Assembly: GCF_042186555.1 (NCBI RefSeq)
Contig: NC_133328.1
Location: 332,116,039-332,180,038 of the forward strand
Direction of reading: 5' to 3'
DNA: 64,000 nucleotides
DNA from: Aquarana catesbeiana
Taxonomy: Eukaryota; Chordata; Amphibia; Anura; Ranidae
Numbering within the stretch: position 1 is the first letter of the stretch; every line of letters starts with the position of its first letter. The position numbers and the translations under genes are program-made. The notes beneath the pieces are model-generated. The model was given only the letters and a program-made list of their open reading frames with translations. It searched no databases and was not told the origin of the DNA. Below are positions 24,250 through 34,502 of the stretch, in pieces.

Positions 24250-25110
24250 CCATTTTTAGCATTTTTTTTTAACAGGGGGTATAGTAAGAGGTCACCGAGA
24301 ACGGCTTATTGGAGGGTGAAAAGTAACCCTAGAGATCTTCTGCTGTTTCAAGATACAGCCAGTAAGTCTGCTTCTAAGACAAGATTTAAGGTTTTCAACA
24401 AGCACTGGCACATTTTAAAGGATAACAAGGTGTTAGTGGAACTTGTTGACTACACTCCTAAGATTACCTTCCATAGAGACACATTCATTCAGGACATGAT
24501 TGTGTCTAGTCATTTTCAAATAAATGCAAAATGGATGAATGTGATGGTCTTCTGCTAGGCACATTCCCATGTGGGGTCTGTGGATACTGTAAGTAAAGCA
24601 ATAGAACTACCCCTTATTTACTTCCTTATGGTAAAATATTGAAACCACATCACTTTGTGTCATGTCCCACAATTGGAGTAGTCTATATATTGAGGTGTCC
24701 CTGTGACTTCTTTTATGTGAGCAAGACAAAAGGTCGACTGTAGGAATAAATTTGCAAACATGTAAAGGATATAGGGGGGAGAGACTTGGTAAGGCCAGTT
24801 GCTTTCCACTTTGCGAGCAAGCATGGCTGTAAAACAATATGGTTATGATTTTCAGCATTGGAAAGAATACATCTACACCAGGGAGGGGGCAATTTTGATG
24901 GACTAATTTTGCAGAAGGAGAGACGGTGGATTTAGAAATTAAAATCATGTAGTAAACTAGGCTTAAAAGAGCAATTTAGTTTGCCCTCTTCCTTTACGGT
25001 TAAGGGTGTGGATAAGGGGCATCAAAATCCCTTTTCCCCTGTCCTTCCTCTTATTTCATCTTTTAGGGCTATGAAAAAAGTTGCAACAAAGTGCATAGAA
25101 GGGACACCCC
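24250..25110 (+). pseudogene. Penelope-like element, C-terminal part with GIY-YIG domain
   Basis: The reading frame at 24316-24558 gives NPRDLLLFQDTASK, FNKHWHILKDNKVLVEL, PKITFHRDTFIQDMIVSSHF, the conserved segment that links RT and endonuclease in Penelope-like elements (their R-R-x-N-L-R-D-hLVRSHF region). A shifted frame then encodes the GIY-YIG nuclease core VVYILRCPCDFFYVSKTKGRL (24678-24740), in which the second motif is YVSKT rather than YVGKT. Further on come VAFHFASKHGCKTIW and a C-terminal RRGG-like tail with LILQKERRW. In these elements RT and GIY-YIG work together to copy RNA into a nicked site. The RT core is missing and several stops and at least one frameshift are present, so it is dead. 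Its last 40 bases run into the large inverted repeat. Confidence 0.8.
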
Positions 25111-25361
25111 TTTGAACTTTATAGGGCAGAAAAAGAGTAATAAAGAGTAAATATATATAAAAGGCACAAAAATGCCAACTTTTTTAGTGTACAAAAATAG
25201 ATTTTTTTAAAAACAGCAAATATAATTCACCCTTGAAGACAATATATCAATGAGTTGATGAAAAATATTCAAACATTCAATTAGTATCACCCAAAGCTAA
25301 CAATCCTAATGTGCCGCCTCAATAGAAATTGGGTTCAGTTTTAGGATTGGTAGCTGTTTAC

Positions 25362-25420
25362 ATCCCGACATGTTTTGGAAAATCGCATTGAAAACGTATC
25401 ATTTCCTTCTTCAGGAGGGT
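25362..25420 (-). ncRNA. Hammerhead-like motif 4, mutated
   Basis: This is the left-arm partner of motif 5. The minus strand reads CTGAAGA (25414-25408), a long stem II closed by GGAAA/TTTCC, then AAA where GAA is expected (G12 to A, 25376-25374), then palindromic ACATGT (25373-25368), C and GGGA. The lost G12 and a weakened stem I should abolish cleavage. Confidence 0.6.
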
Positions 25421-26047
25421 TTACACAGTTGGGTAAAATTATTATTTTGTCTGAAACATAAATGAATATATATATAATAGTATTGACATAATGACATAGC
25501 AAAGACATCAAAACATAGTCTATAGCCTATTCTGCCATTGTACAGAGTAACAGGGTATATGGTACTTTTTTTTTTTTTTTTTAAACAAGATTTTTATTGA
25601 GCGTATTGACATGTTACATCACATTCTGTAATCAATAGGTCGTTGTACATCTCACTGAAGATAACATGGTACCTCTAGGCATATAACACATCCAGTTGCA
25701 CATGTTTTGCAGTTATTCCTTACAATAGTAAAAAAAAAATACCTTTACTTATTTTCAACCTGATTGTTTTGCTCTTTTTTTTTTTCCCCCTTCCCCCCCC
25801 CCCTCTTTTAAATCTTTATTTATAGATATATCATATTTTATTGAAAAACCGCTCATAAAGAAGAGCGTCTGGACAGTCAACATAAACATTAAAAACTTAG
25901 TGCCATCCAAAACAAACTCCAAACAGACCCCCCCGTATAGGCTCCCTTCCCACCCCCCCTCGTGATTTATCTGCTCATAATATTGTATGCATCTTTTCTT
26001 TCAACACTCTACTGTCCACCCTCATCATTGCCTATATTCTTCCCTCT

Positions 26048-29000
26048 CTATTTGCTCCCCTCCTCTTCTACCGATAAGGAATTTTTGGACTCAGTCCACC
26101 TACCCCACACTTTCCTAAATTTTTTGGGGGCTCCTCTCGCCTCGTATGTCATTCTATACATAAGTACATCAGCATTTATTATTTTTTTCCACATTCCCAA
26201 GGTGAGTTGTTCACCATGAATCCATCGTTGAGCGATCAGTTTTCTCACCCCAAAATAGAGAAGTCTAAGGAACAATTTAGTATTTGTATTCATCTCTTCC
26301 TGATCAAAAATCCCCAACAGACACCTCATAGGAGAGCATATGTTTGGGAGACCAAAGTGGTCAGATATGAACTCGGTCACCTGAGACCACAAAGGTCTTA
26401 TCCTAGGGCAATCCCGCACCATGTGAAGGAAAGTTCCCTCATTACCCCTACATTTATGACACTCTGGATTGTCCCTTCTGTGCATTTTAAATAGTCTGGT
26501 TGGAGTGTAGTACAGCTGGTGTAGATATCTAAGCTGTATCATTCTATTCGTGAAGGAAATCACCGATACTAAATATGTATCGAGTACCTCCTGCCACAAT
26601 TCCTCAGTCAGTTCCGGAATGAAAGTCGTCCACCTACTTCTGGTCCTCGCAGTCAGGTCAGGGCCCCCCAATCTAATCTCCTTGTAGTATCTAGATATAC
26701 GCCTAGTTGGTTCTGGGTCAATCAGGACCCTTTCCAAGGTTGTGTTTTGTATTTTCACCTCCCCCCTCCCAAACTGGGCTGTCGCTGCATGCTGCAGTTG
26801 GGTATATCTGAACTGCCAGGTCCCAGGTACACCAAACTGCTCCCTCAGTTGTGCAAAGGATGTTAGCCTGCCATCCTGGTATATGTGATGTAGATATTTA
26901 ATCCCATATTTGGCCCATCCATGCCCATCCTCTATTTTGCAAAACTCTTTTAGGGATTTATTGTACCAGAGGGGACAATTAGGTGATAACTATAGCGGGT
27001 CATCCATTATTTTCTGCACACAAAGATGGAACACCCTACCTGGTAGTGCCATAACAGATCCCATCTCTCTCCCTGGTATCTCTTTTCTAAACAGGATGTT
27101 CAGTAATGTTTCCTGGGACGTGGCAACAGCTGCCTCCAGTAAAGTAGTGGCATTAGATATCTGGGGAAACACCGCCAATGCAAGAATGTCATTTGGGATG
27201 CAAAGAAATAGGATCTCATGTCCGGCATAGCCAACCCCCCCCGAGTTATTGGTAGTTTCAGGATCGCTAGGGATAACCTGGGAGCCTTGGCTCCCCACAA
27301 GAAATCCACCACAATGGAATCTATGCGTTTAAACAGTTTCACCGAGACATATACAGGCGAGTTCGATAGAACGTACAGCAGCTTTGGAAGGACAATCATT
27401 TTAAATAAGTTTATACGACCCATCACTGTCAATGGCATATTCCTCCACCGCTGCACCTTCTCACGAAGAGCCTCCACTACCAGTCTCAGATTAAGGTCCA
27501 GATACCCCGAAATGGGAAGTTGAATTACAACTCCCAGATACTTAAAGGAATGGGACAGTTGAATGGGAGATTCCGCCGGGACCGCCACTGTGTCATCTAT
27601 AGCAAACAAGGATGATTTGCTCCAATTGATACGGAACCCAGAGTAATCTCCGAACTCCTGTATCAACCGGAAGGCCGTAGATAACGAAGCACCCGGATCC
27701 TGCAGATACAAAAGCATGTCATCCGCATAAAGGGAGACTCGTTCCTCAATCCCCCCCATCCGAAGTCCCTTCAGATGGGGATCATCCCTTATCTTTGCCG
27801 CAAGTGGCTCTATGGCCAAAGCGAAAAGAAGGGGGGATAGCGGGCACCCCTGTCTGGTCCCCCGGAGGACAGAGAAGGGCTCAGATATAATTCCATTTAC
27901 CCTCACCCTGATCAATGGGTCAGTGTATAACAGCTTCACCCAGGATATAAATATAGGCCCGAATCCCAATATCTCCAGGACACCAAACAGATAGGCCCAC
28001 TCCACCGAATCAAAGGCCTTCTTGGTGTCTAAAGAGGCCACCACTCTCTCCCCGGAATTGTCATGGTCCGTCTGTAGGTTAATAAATAACCTCCTAACGT
28101 TCATTTGTGCACCGCGCCCTTGTATAAAGCCCGTCTGATCCGGGTTAACTAGTTTTAAGATTACCGATTGCAATCTCCAATACTTTCGCTAGTATTTTGG
28201 TGTCGACATTCATCAATGAAATGGGCCTATAGGATTCACATTCTTTAGGGTCTTTTCCCCCTTTATGTATCAGAACCACCAAGGCCTCTCTCATAGAAGG
28301 AGGAAGTTTCCCCTCCCGCCGCGCAGTCAGGAACACTCGCAATAGTCGGGGCGCCAGTCCACCCCTAAAGGTATTATAGCATTCCGAGGGTATACCATCT
28401 AGGCCCGGAGATTTCCTAGGGGCAAAAGAAGCTATCGCCCCCGCAACCTCCTCCACAGTTATGTCAGCTTCCAATTCTTCACGGTCTAGATTTGTTAACT
28501 TAGGAAGATCAATATCATTCAGATAATTTTCTAGAGTGTTACCACCCGGTGGGATGCATGACTTGTAAAGTTCTTTGTAAAACTGGACAAAGACCTGTAG
28601 CACACCCTCGGAATCACTCACCTCTACCCCACCCTGGCCATAGATACTCGTTATACATATGGGTGTGTATTCTGGTCGTGCCAGATATGCCAACAGTCTA
28701 CTATTTTTGTCTCCAAATTCAAATATGCGTCTACGTTGCGCAAGTCCGAGTTTGGTGGTCTGGTCAGTCAGTGTTTCCTTGTATGCCCGTGTCTTATCCT
28801 GGAGAGTACACCAACCCTCCCTAGTTGGTCACCTAACGTATTCTGCCTCAGCTAGTGATACCTCTCGTTCCCTGTCCATTATTGAAGAGGCTAGTTGCTT
28901 TTTGAAACTACCCACCTCCGCTATGAACACCCCTCGTAGAGTAGCTTTGAATGCCTCCCACTTTATTAGATCTGAGCCAGCTTCCTTATTTTCCTTCCAG

Positions 29001-29800
29001 AACATCTGAATAGACTCATTACATTTAATTTTAACATATTCCTCCTGTAACCAACTAGCCTCCATTCTCCAGTGTCTGATTCCCTGTCTCTGTCCCACTA
29101 CAATATCCACCAGTATAGGTGAATGATCCGAGTGCACTCTAGGCAAGTACCTCGCCCCAGCCACCAGTTGCAGTCCCTCAGCTTCAACCAATACAGTGTC
29201 TATCCTGGACAGTGTTTTATGTGTCTCAGAGTAACAGGAATATTCCCTAATCTCTGGGTGTCTCGCCCGCCATGCGTCATAGAAGCCGTGGGCTGACATC
29301 CACTTCGCTAGGGGTGTTGGCGTTCTTGGCGGTGCATCCAACTTGTCCATTGTCGGATCCACCACCACGTTCAAGTCTCCTAAAATGAAAATCCTCCCTT
29401 CAACTATCTCAAAAGTCGCTCGAAGCATATCATCCAGATGAGACAAGGAGAAGGGAGGCGGGACATACAAGTTCACAAAGGTCATGAATTTGTTATGCAC
29501 CTTTATCACTGTGATAACATATCTACCCTTTATATCCGTTTTAATTGCATGAATATATATGGGTAGGGATTTATCTACTAGTGTGGACACTCCCCTAGCA
29601 AATGAAGAATAACTTGCATGGTAAGCCCCAGCAATATGTGCCCTTTTTAAAGAGAGAGTCCTGGAGCCCTGCGGATGTGTTTCCTGTAACAATATTAAAT
29701 GCGGCTTATATTTTTTTAAATAATCAAATACCAGCGATCTTTTAAATTTGGAGTTAAGACCTCTGACATTCCAGGAGATCACTCTAAGGTTCACAGCCAT
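26048..29800 (-). pseudogene. LINE A ORF2: APE endonuclease and reverse transcriptase, broken
   Basis: About 1250 codons, the usual L1 ORF2 length. The endonuclease comes first (29800-28829): LRVISWNVRGLNSKFKRS near residue 10, LLQETH near 40, ILGDLNVV near 140, LSRIDTVL near 200 and SDHSPIL near 225, with every catalytic motif present. A TGA at 28829-28831 interrupts it, and the same frame continues (28693-28145) with FAPRKSPGLDGIPSE and YRPISLMNVDTKILAKVL. A one-base frameshift near 28160 leads to the RT core: VASLDTKKAFDSVEW, GTRQGCPLSPLLFALAIEPL, and YADDMLLYL with both catalytic Asp. A second shift near 27130 and further stops follow. The C-terminus (26758-26048) keeps CHKCRGNEGTFLHMVRDC, the zinc-knuckle-like motif of L1 ORF2. 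It acts by target-primed reverse transcription and would need only a few changes to have been functional. Confidence 0.93.
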
Positions 29801-30572
29801 ATTGGATAAAGCAAGAACCTCCCCCCCTCCCCCTCCTCCTCACTCCCAACGTTCAGGTAGAGTATCTTCCAGGGCTCCAGCACCCCCCCTCCCCGTCCTG
29901 GTGGGCGGCAACATATAAGGCAGACAGCATGTATCAAAAATGAGCTTGAAATCATGAGCATACACAAAGCATAATGATAATTTTCCCTGATACTTCCCCC
30001 TTCCCCCCCCTTGTCCCCCTCCCCCCACCCTGTACCCGCCCCCAACTTGCAAGGCACTTCATTCCCAAAACCTTTAACCCAAAAGAGGTTATAACGGATG
30101 TGCGATTTCAAAAAATCACACAGGCTCCAGCACTGTGAGGAGTGAGTTCAGTTGTGAGAGAAAAAAAACCCCCACACAACAAAAAAAAACCCCTACAACA
30201 CAAAAATAAAAAATTATATGTGTTCAGGGAGAAGAGGAATACTTCTTGTTCCACTCCTCAAGTTTCAAGTGAAAATAGGAAAAACAACAACAAAAAAAAA
30301 CTTTGTTTCCGAAAGGAGAAAAAAACCTGCAGATTCTTTCGGTGTTAAAAGTATAATTGAGCATTTGAAAGCAGCAAGCATGGATCTTCTGTAGTCCTCC
30401 GGACTGCCAGGTGCATAAAGCCACATCTGAGGGCCCCAGTCAGTGCCTCCTGACACCTTGCAAAGAGAGTTTGGGGGAAAAAAGGGGCGGTAAAAGAGCA
30501 GCTCAGCATCCGCCATATTTCCTTCTCCTGACATCCCTTATCCCCCCAACATCTTCATCTGTATGTAGTAGT

Positions 30573-31643
30573 TTAAGGTGATCTTGGAGAGCCCCCTCTT
30601 CTCGGTCGTCCCCTCGCATCCAGCCAATCAGAAGCCACCGTGGGGGTAGTAAAAAAATGTGTTTTGCCATTATCCACAATGCGTAGTTTTGCTGGATATA
30701 GCATACTGTACATCAGGTTCAGTTCTCTAAGCCGTTTCTTTATCGGATAGAAAGAAGCCCTCTGTTTTTGCGTGGTGGCAGAGAAATCAGGATAGATAGA
30801 TATCCGATAATTATGACACTTTAGCTCAGGACCTGTCCTTGCTCTTTTTAGGATATTTTCTCTGTCCCTGAAGTGCAGAATCTTTGCTATCATGGGTCTG
30901 GGGATTGCTCCCTTTGGTGGGGGTTTACCTGGTACACGGTGCACCCTCTCTATGGCAAACATAGCACTGAAAGTTCCAGGGGCCATATTCTCTTTCAGCC
31001 AGTCCTCCAAGAATTCCTCAGGATGACTACCTTCCACTCCTTCAGGGAACCCCACCAGCCTTATGTTATTTCTTCTCATGCGGTCCTCCATGTCGGCCAT
31101 TTTAAGAGTGTGCTCAGAGAGGGTCTTTTTAATGACTTGGTGATCCGTGGTCATAGGTCTAACAGTGTCCTCCAGAGCAGAAATGCGATAATCAGTAGCC
31201 TGGGCTTTTTCTCTAAGCTTCTGCATATCGTGTTTCATAAAGGAGAATTCCATTTGCAGTTCCCCAAAGTGATTTAGCAGCTTAGCTTGACACCCCTGTA
31301 TGGCAGCCATTATTTGCTTAAGGGACGGTTCTCCCTCCTCCTCCAGGGCCCTGTCTGCATCATGTAGGAGCACCTTGTCCCTGTCCAGTGATCTCCCCCT
31401 GCGCATAGTGCGGTCCCGCTGTGTTCTGGGACTCACCCGACCAGAGGAAGCAGGCTGTGGTCTTTCTGTGTCCTTATGCTGCTGCTGGAGCGGCGGCCAT
31501 TCCTCATCCTCCTCTCTGTCTGGTGCCGCGGCGCCATTTTGAGAGCCCCAGGCATAACGGGCCAGTCTCTCCCCCGGTGTTTTTGGCCACGGAGGCCCGT
31601 ATTTCACCATCCCCTGAGGCTCTCCGGAGGGTCCGCCACTCAT
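30573..31643 (-). CDS. LINE A ORF1: coiled-coil RNA-binding protein, intact
   Basis: A 356-residue uninterrupted ORF. The N-terminal 100 residues are charged and low-complexity. Residues 105-190 are a likely coiled coil (IMAAIQGCQAKLLN, MEFSFMKHDMQKLREKA, ISALEDTV, LKMADMEDRMR). The RRM begins at RRNNIRLVGFPEG (190-202). The C-terminal domain follows with ERVHRVPGKPPPKGA, RPMIAKILHFRDRENILKRAR and YPDFSATTQKQR. This is the standard layout of L1-type ORF1p, which forms trimers, binds the element RNA and acts as a nucleic-acid chaperone. ATG 31643 is preceded by a short 5' UTR and is the first ATG of the frame. It is the only full-length transposon ORF in the window. Confidence 0.92.
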   Translation of the reverse strand: MSGGPSGEPQGMVKYGPPWPKTPGERLARYAWGSQNGAAAPDREEDEEWPPLQQQHKDTERPQPASSGRVSPRTQRDRTMRRGRSLDRDKVLLHDADRALEEEGEPSLKQIMAAIQGCQAKLLNHFGELQMEFSFMKHDMQKLREKAQATDYRISALEDTVRPMTTDHQVIKKTLSEHTLKMADMEDRMRRNNIRLVGFPEGVEGSHPEEFLEDWLKENMAPGTFSAMFAIERVHRVPGKPPPKGAIPRPMIAKILHFRDRENILKRARTGPELKCHNYRISIYPDFSATTQKQRASFYPIKKRLRELNLMYSMLYPAKLRIVDNGKTHFFTTPTVASDWLDARGRPRRGGSPRSP

Positions 31644-32071
31644 ACCCCAGCAGTCCAGGGCAAAACGCCGGCTTTTTGCTCACAGGATTAGGTCAGGATG
31701 TGGAATCTGCAGGGAGAGCTCCTCTCAAGACGTCCTCACATGCTGCGCGCCGGCTCCGCCCGAGGGTATATGGTACTTAAATGTTGTAGACTCATTGGGG
31801 GTTAATTGAATAAAAACAAGCAACAAAGCACGTGCTGGCTGCAGGGGCTCACATAGTGCAAAAGATTATCTGTGTGTCTATAAACCGATCCTCTGAAGCG
31901 CATTCACAAGAGTCGCCTAATCTCTCTAGCAGCGATCAAATTACCACTGTGGAGAAAAGTTATACCAGGAGGAGATTGTAAGAACAAATTCCTCTTGTTG
32001 TAGAAAGAGTAGAAGGAGTAAGAGGGATTACAGCAAACATTAAGGCATATAGCCATGTAGGTGCATGGCCA

Positions 32072-32941
32072 ATGCATTTTGGAAAAGAATATACCGGCAT
32101 ATTTCAACCATCTGCAAATGAGTTCCAGATCTGCCGATTGGCCGACATATGGCCTTGGTACATCTGGACATCCTTGGTATCCATCCGAAGGTGGATAATC
32201 AACCTACAGGCTACCTCACCACCTGGATTAAATGAGGCTTTCAATTTTCGATCATTCCTTCCTGGATTCTCCTCTGGGGTCTTTGAATGGAATCTTTGAG
32301 ACTCTCTGGTTTCGAAACACACTTTCTGAATGTACCTTTTGAGTTCCCTCTTTCCTTTTCCCTAAGAGAAACCAGTTCCAGGAATGATATGAGATTTTCC
32401 TTACTTCCTGGGCACAATAATATATTGTTTTCACTGTACTTCTAAATTTTCAATTTTTACTACAATAATTTTTCCTCTGTATGGATATGACAACATTGTT
32501 CAGTAATCCAATACTGGTTATCTCTGGTTCCCATTGCTTTATGTGTTTGATATCCAATGTTATGTTTCATGTATTTACACTGCATATCTCTTGTTGTTTT
32601 GAATATAGTCCCTTTTTCTCATGTAAACCTGCTGGCTGCTATTCCATTCTTATCTACTAGATGGCTCCCAGTCCTGTGTCTTTGCCGCTTTGCTCCTGCG
32701 CGGACACCCAGCGGGTAAGCTCCACTTGTGTAGCAAGGGCTCATGACAGACTAATCTCTGTCTCCGCCCTCCGCCCATGCAGCTGTACTAGCGGAATGGA
32801 TTGCTTTATTGGCTGACATCCAAATGGATCAGGTATTTAAATGCTGACACCCGGATGGCTCAGGTCAGTCTACTGGCCGCCACCGGGATGTCAGCAGCAC
32901 AGTCAGTTGTCTACTGTAAGGTAAATACTATGTCTCCAAAA
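32072..32941. other. Loop of the Penelope-like inverted repeat
   Basis: About 870 bp between the two arms. No protein motif is recognised. It contains a GC-richer stretch (32640-32900) with the related segments GGCTGACATCCAAATGGATCAGGTATTTAAATGCTGACACCCGGATGG, where a TTTAAA box could be a promoter. Confidence 0.4.
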
Positions 32942-33322
32942 AGCCATGCACCTACATGGCTATATGCCTTAATGTTTGCTGTAATCCCTCTTACTCCTTC
33001 TACTCTTTCTACAACAAGAGGAATTTGTACTTACAATCTCCTCCTGGTATAACTTTTCTCCACAGTGGTAATTTGATCGCTGCTAGAGAGATTAGGCGTC
33101 TCTTGTGAATGCGCTTCAGAGGATCGGTTTATAGACACACAAATAACCTTTTGCACTATGTGAACCCCTGCAGCCAGCACGTGCTTTATTTGCTTGTTTT
33201 TATTCAATTAACCCCCAATGAGTCTACAACATGTAAGTACCATATACCCTGTTACTTTGTACAATGGCAGAACAGTCTATAGACTATGTTTAGATGTCTT
33301 TGCTATGTCATTATGTCAATAC

Positions 33323-33325
<3 letters not shown>

Positions 33326-33373
<48 letters not shown>
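33326..33373. repeat. (TA)n microsatellite
   Basis: Uninterrupted alternating TA of about 48 bases inside the right arm of the palindrome. The matching point of the left arm (about 25468-25480) has only a short run, so the expansion came after the duplication. Confidence 0.95.
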
Positions 33374-33376
<3 letters not shown>

Positions 33377-33417
33377 TTATGTTTCAGACAAAAGAATAAT
33401 TTTACCTAACTGTGTAA

Positions 33418-33477
33418 ACTCCCCTGAAGAAGGAAATGATACATTTTCAATGCGATTTTCCGAAACATGTCGGGATG
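33418..33477 (+). ncRNA. Hammerhead-ribozyme-like motif 5, best preserved long form
   Basis: Stem I TCCC (33420-33423) pairs with GGGA (33472-33475). Core CTGAAGA (33424-33430) fits CUGANGA, since base 7 is variable. Stem II is a long hairpin closed by GGAAA (33432-33436) and TTTCC (33457-33461), with the preceding A bulged or mismatched. GAA is at 33462-33464, then ACATGT (33465-33470), a six-base palindrome that could form stem III only between two molecules or as a very short loop, then C33471 at the expected cleavage position. All conserved core bases are present. Confidence 0.65.
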
Positions 33478-33775
33478 TAAACAGCTACCAATCCTAAAAC
33501 TGAACCCAATTTGTAATGAGGCGGCACATTAGGATTGTTAGCTTTGGATGATACTAATTGTATGTTTGAATATTTTTCATCAACTCATTGATATATTGAC
33601 TTTAAGAGTGAATTATATTTGCTGTTTTTAAAATATCTATTTTTGTACACCAATAAAGTTGGCATGTTTGTGCCTTTTATATATATTTACTCTTTATTAC
33701 TCTTTTTCTGCCCTAAAAAGTCCAAAGGGGCCTCCCTTCTATGCACTTTATTGCAACTTTTTTCATAACATTATT

Positions 33776-34156
33776 TAGAATGTTGGCAGGCTCGCACACC
33801 ATTTAATTCTCTCACCCCTATTTCCATCTTTTAGGGCTAGGACCATTTGGGGTATTTTACTTGACTGAGGAATCCTTGACATTTGTTTTTTTGTGATACT
33901 TGTGTTTAATTAAATTGTTCATATATGTTTTTTGATGTTTTGTAAAAGACTTCTGGTGGGGATACCCTGGAGTTGTATAGGGATGGAATATGTGGGAAGA
34001 TGGATTTCTATACATTTTTTTCCCTCCTTTTTTGGGGGGGCAGGTATTTCTTGTTTCCCGGCTGTCTCCACCGTGAGGGTTGGCCATGTCCAACCAATAT
34101 TATTTGTATAAGAATACTAAAGAGTTTTTAGGTTTGTCTAATATCTGCTTGATAGT
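33776..34156. other. Flank between the palindrome and LINE B
   Basis: No gene is seen. CATCTTTTAGGGCTA (33826-33840) matches sequence at about 25054-25066 just before the left arm, in the same orientation rather than inverted. It may therefore be another fragment of the same Penelope-like element. Confidence 0.4.
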
Positions 34157-34502
34157 TTTATTTATTTTTTTTAAATATTTTTATTCACATTTTGCTTAAT
34201 AACAACAATAACAAAACCCCAATAATAAGCCCCCCTCCCCCTCCCTCTTCCCTATTGTGCAATGCCCCAGAAATTCCAGACAGTCTAACACAATTTCTTG
34301 CCCTTTCAGCATACTTAGATTGGTTTAACAATGCCAACATAGGTAGAATCTAAAGCAGCAACTACAAACATTTAGCTGCTGTTAAGCCTATCAGGCCTCT
34401 TCAGTTATTGTAAATTCCTTTTATGCGACGTGCAATTCATCAGATACACAGTAACACAGTAAGTTATACAGTAGTATCCGAGGAGAGCCAGCATTGCCAT
34501 AT

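Larger units (their letters stand above)
25566..31762 (-). mobile_element. LINE A, full-length L1-superfamily retrotransposon
   Basis: The ends are defined by a target duplication, AGGGTATATGGTACTT, at 25552-25567 and 31763-31778 (14 bases certain, the last two shared with the tail). The 3' end has a 17-base poly(A) tail (T-run 25566-25582) and an AATAAA signal (TTTATT, 25593-25598). The 5' end is GC-rich (begins CGGGCGGAGCCGGCGCGCAG on the minus strand). The right arm of the surrounding palindrome shows the empty site at 33224-33250. Order: 5' UTR of about 120 bp, ORF1, a spacer of 770 bp, ORF2, 3' UTR. The perfect duplication and intact ORF1 suggest a fairly recent insertion. Confidence 0.95.
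25067..33775. repeat. Large inverted repeat of Penelope-like terminal DNA
   Basis: The left arm is 25067-25567 joined to 31779-32071; the right arm is 32942-33775. The reverse complement of the right arm follows the left arm closely: the AAAAAGAGTAATAAAGAGTAAA block, hammerhead motif, CACATTAGGATTG, TGACATAATGACATAGCAAAGACATC, TAACAGGGTATATGGTACTT, and GCAAACATTAAGGCATATAG. Each arm is about 0.8 kb around a loop of about 870 bp. LINE A sits inside the left arm at GGGTATATGGTACTT. The right arm has grown a (TA)n run (33326-33373) that is short in the left arm. Inverted, partly duplicated ends are known for Penelope-like elements. Confidence 0.9.
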
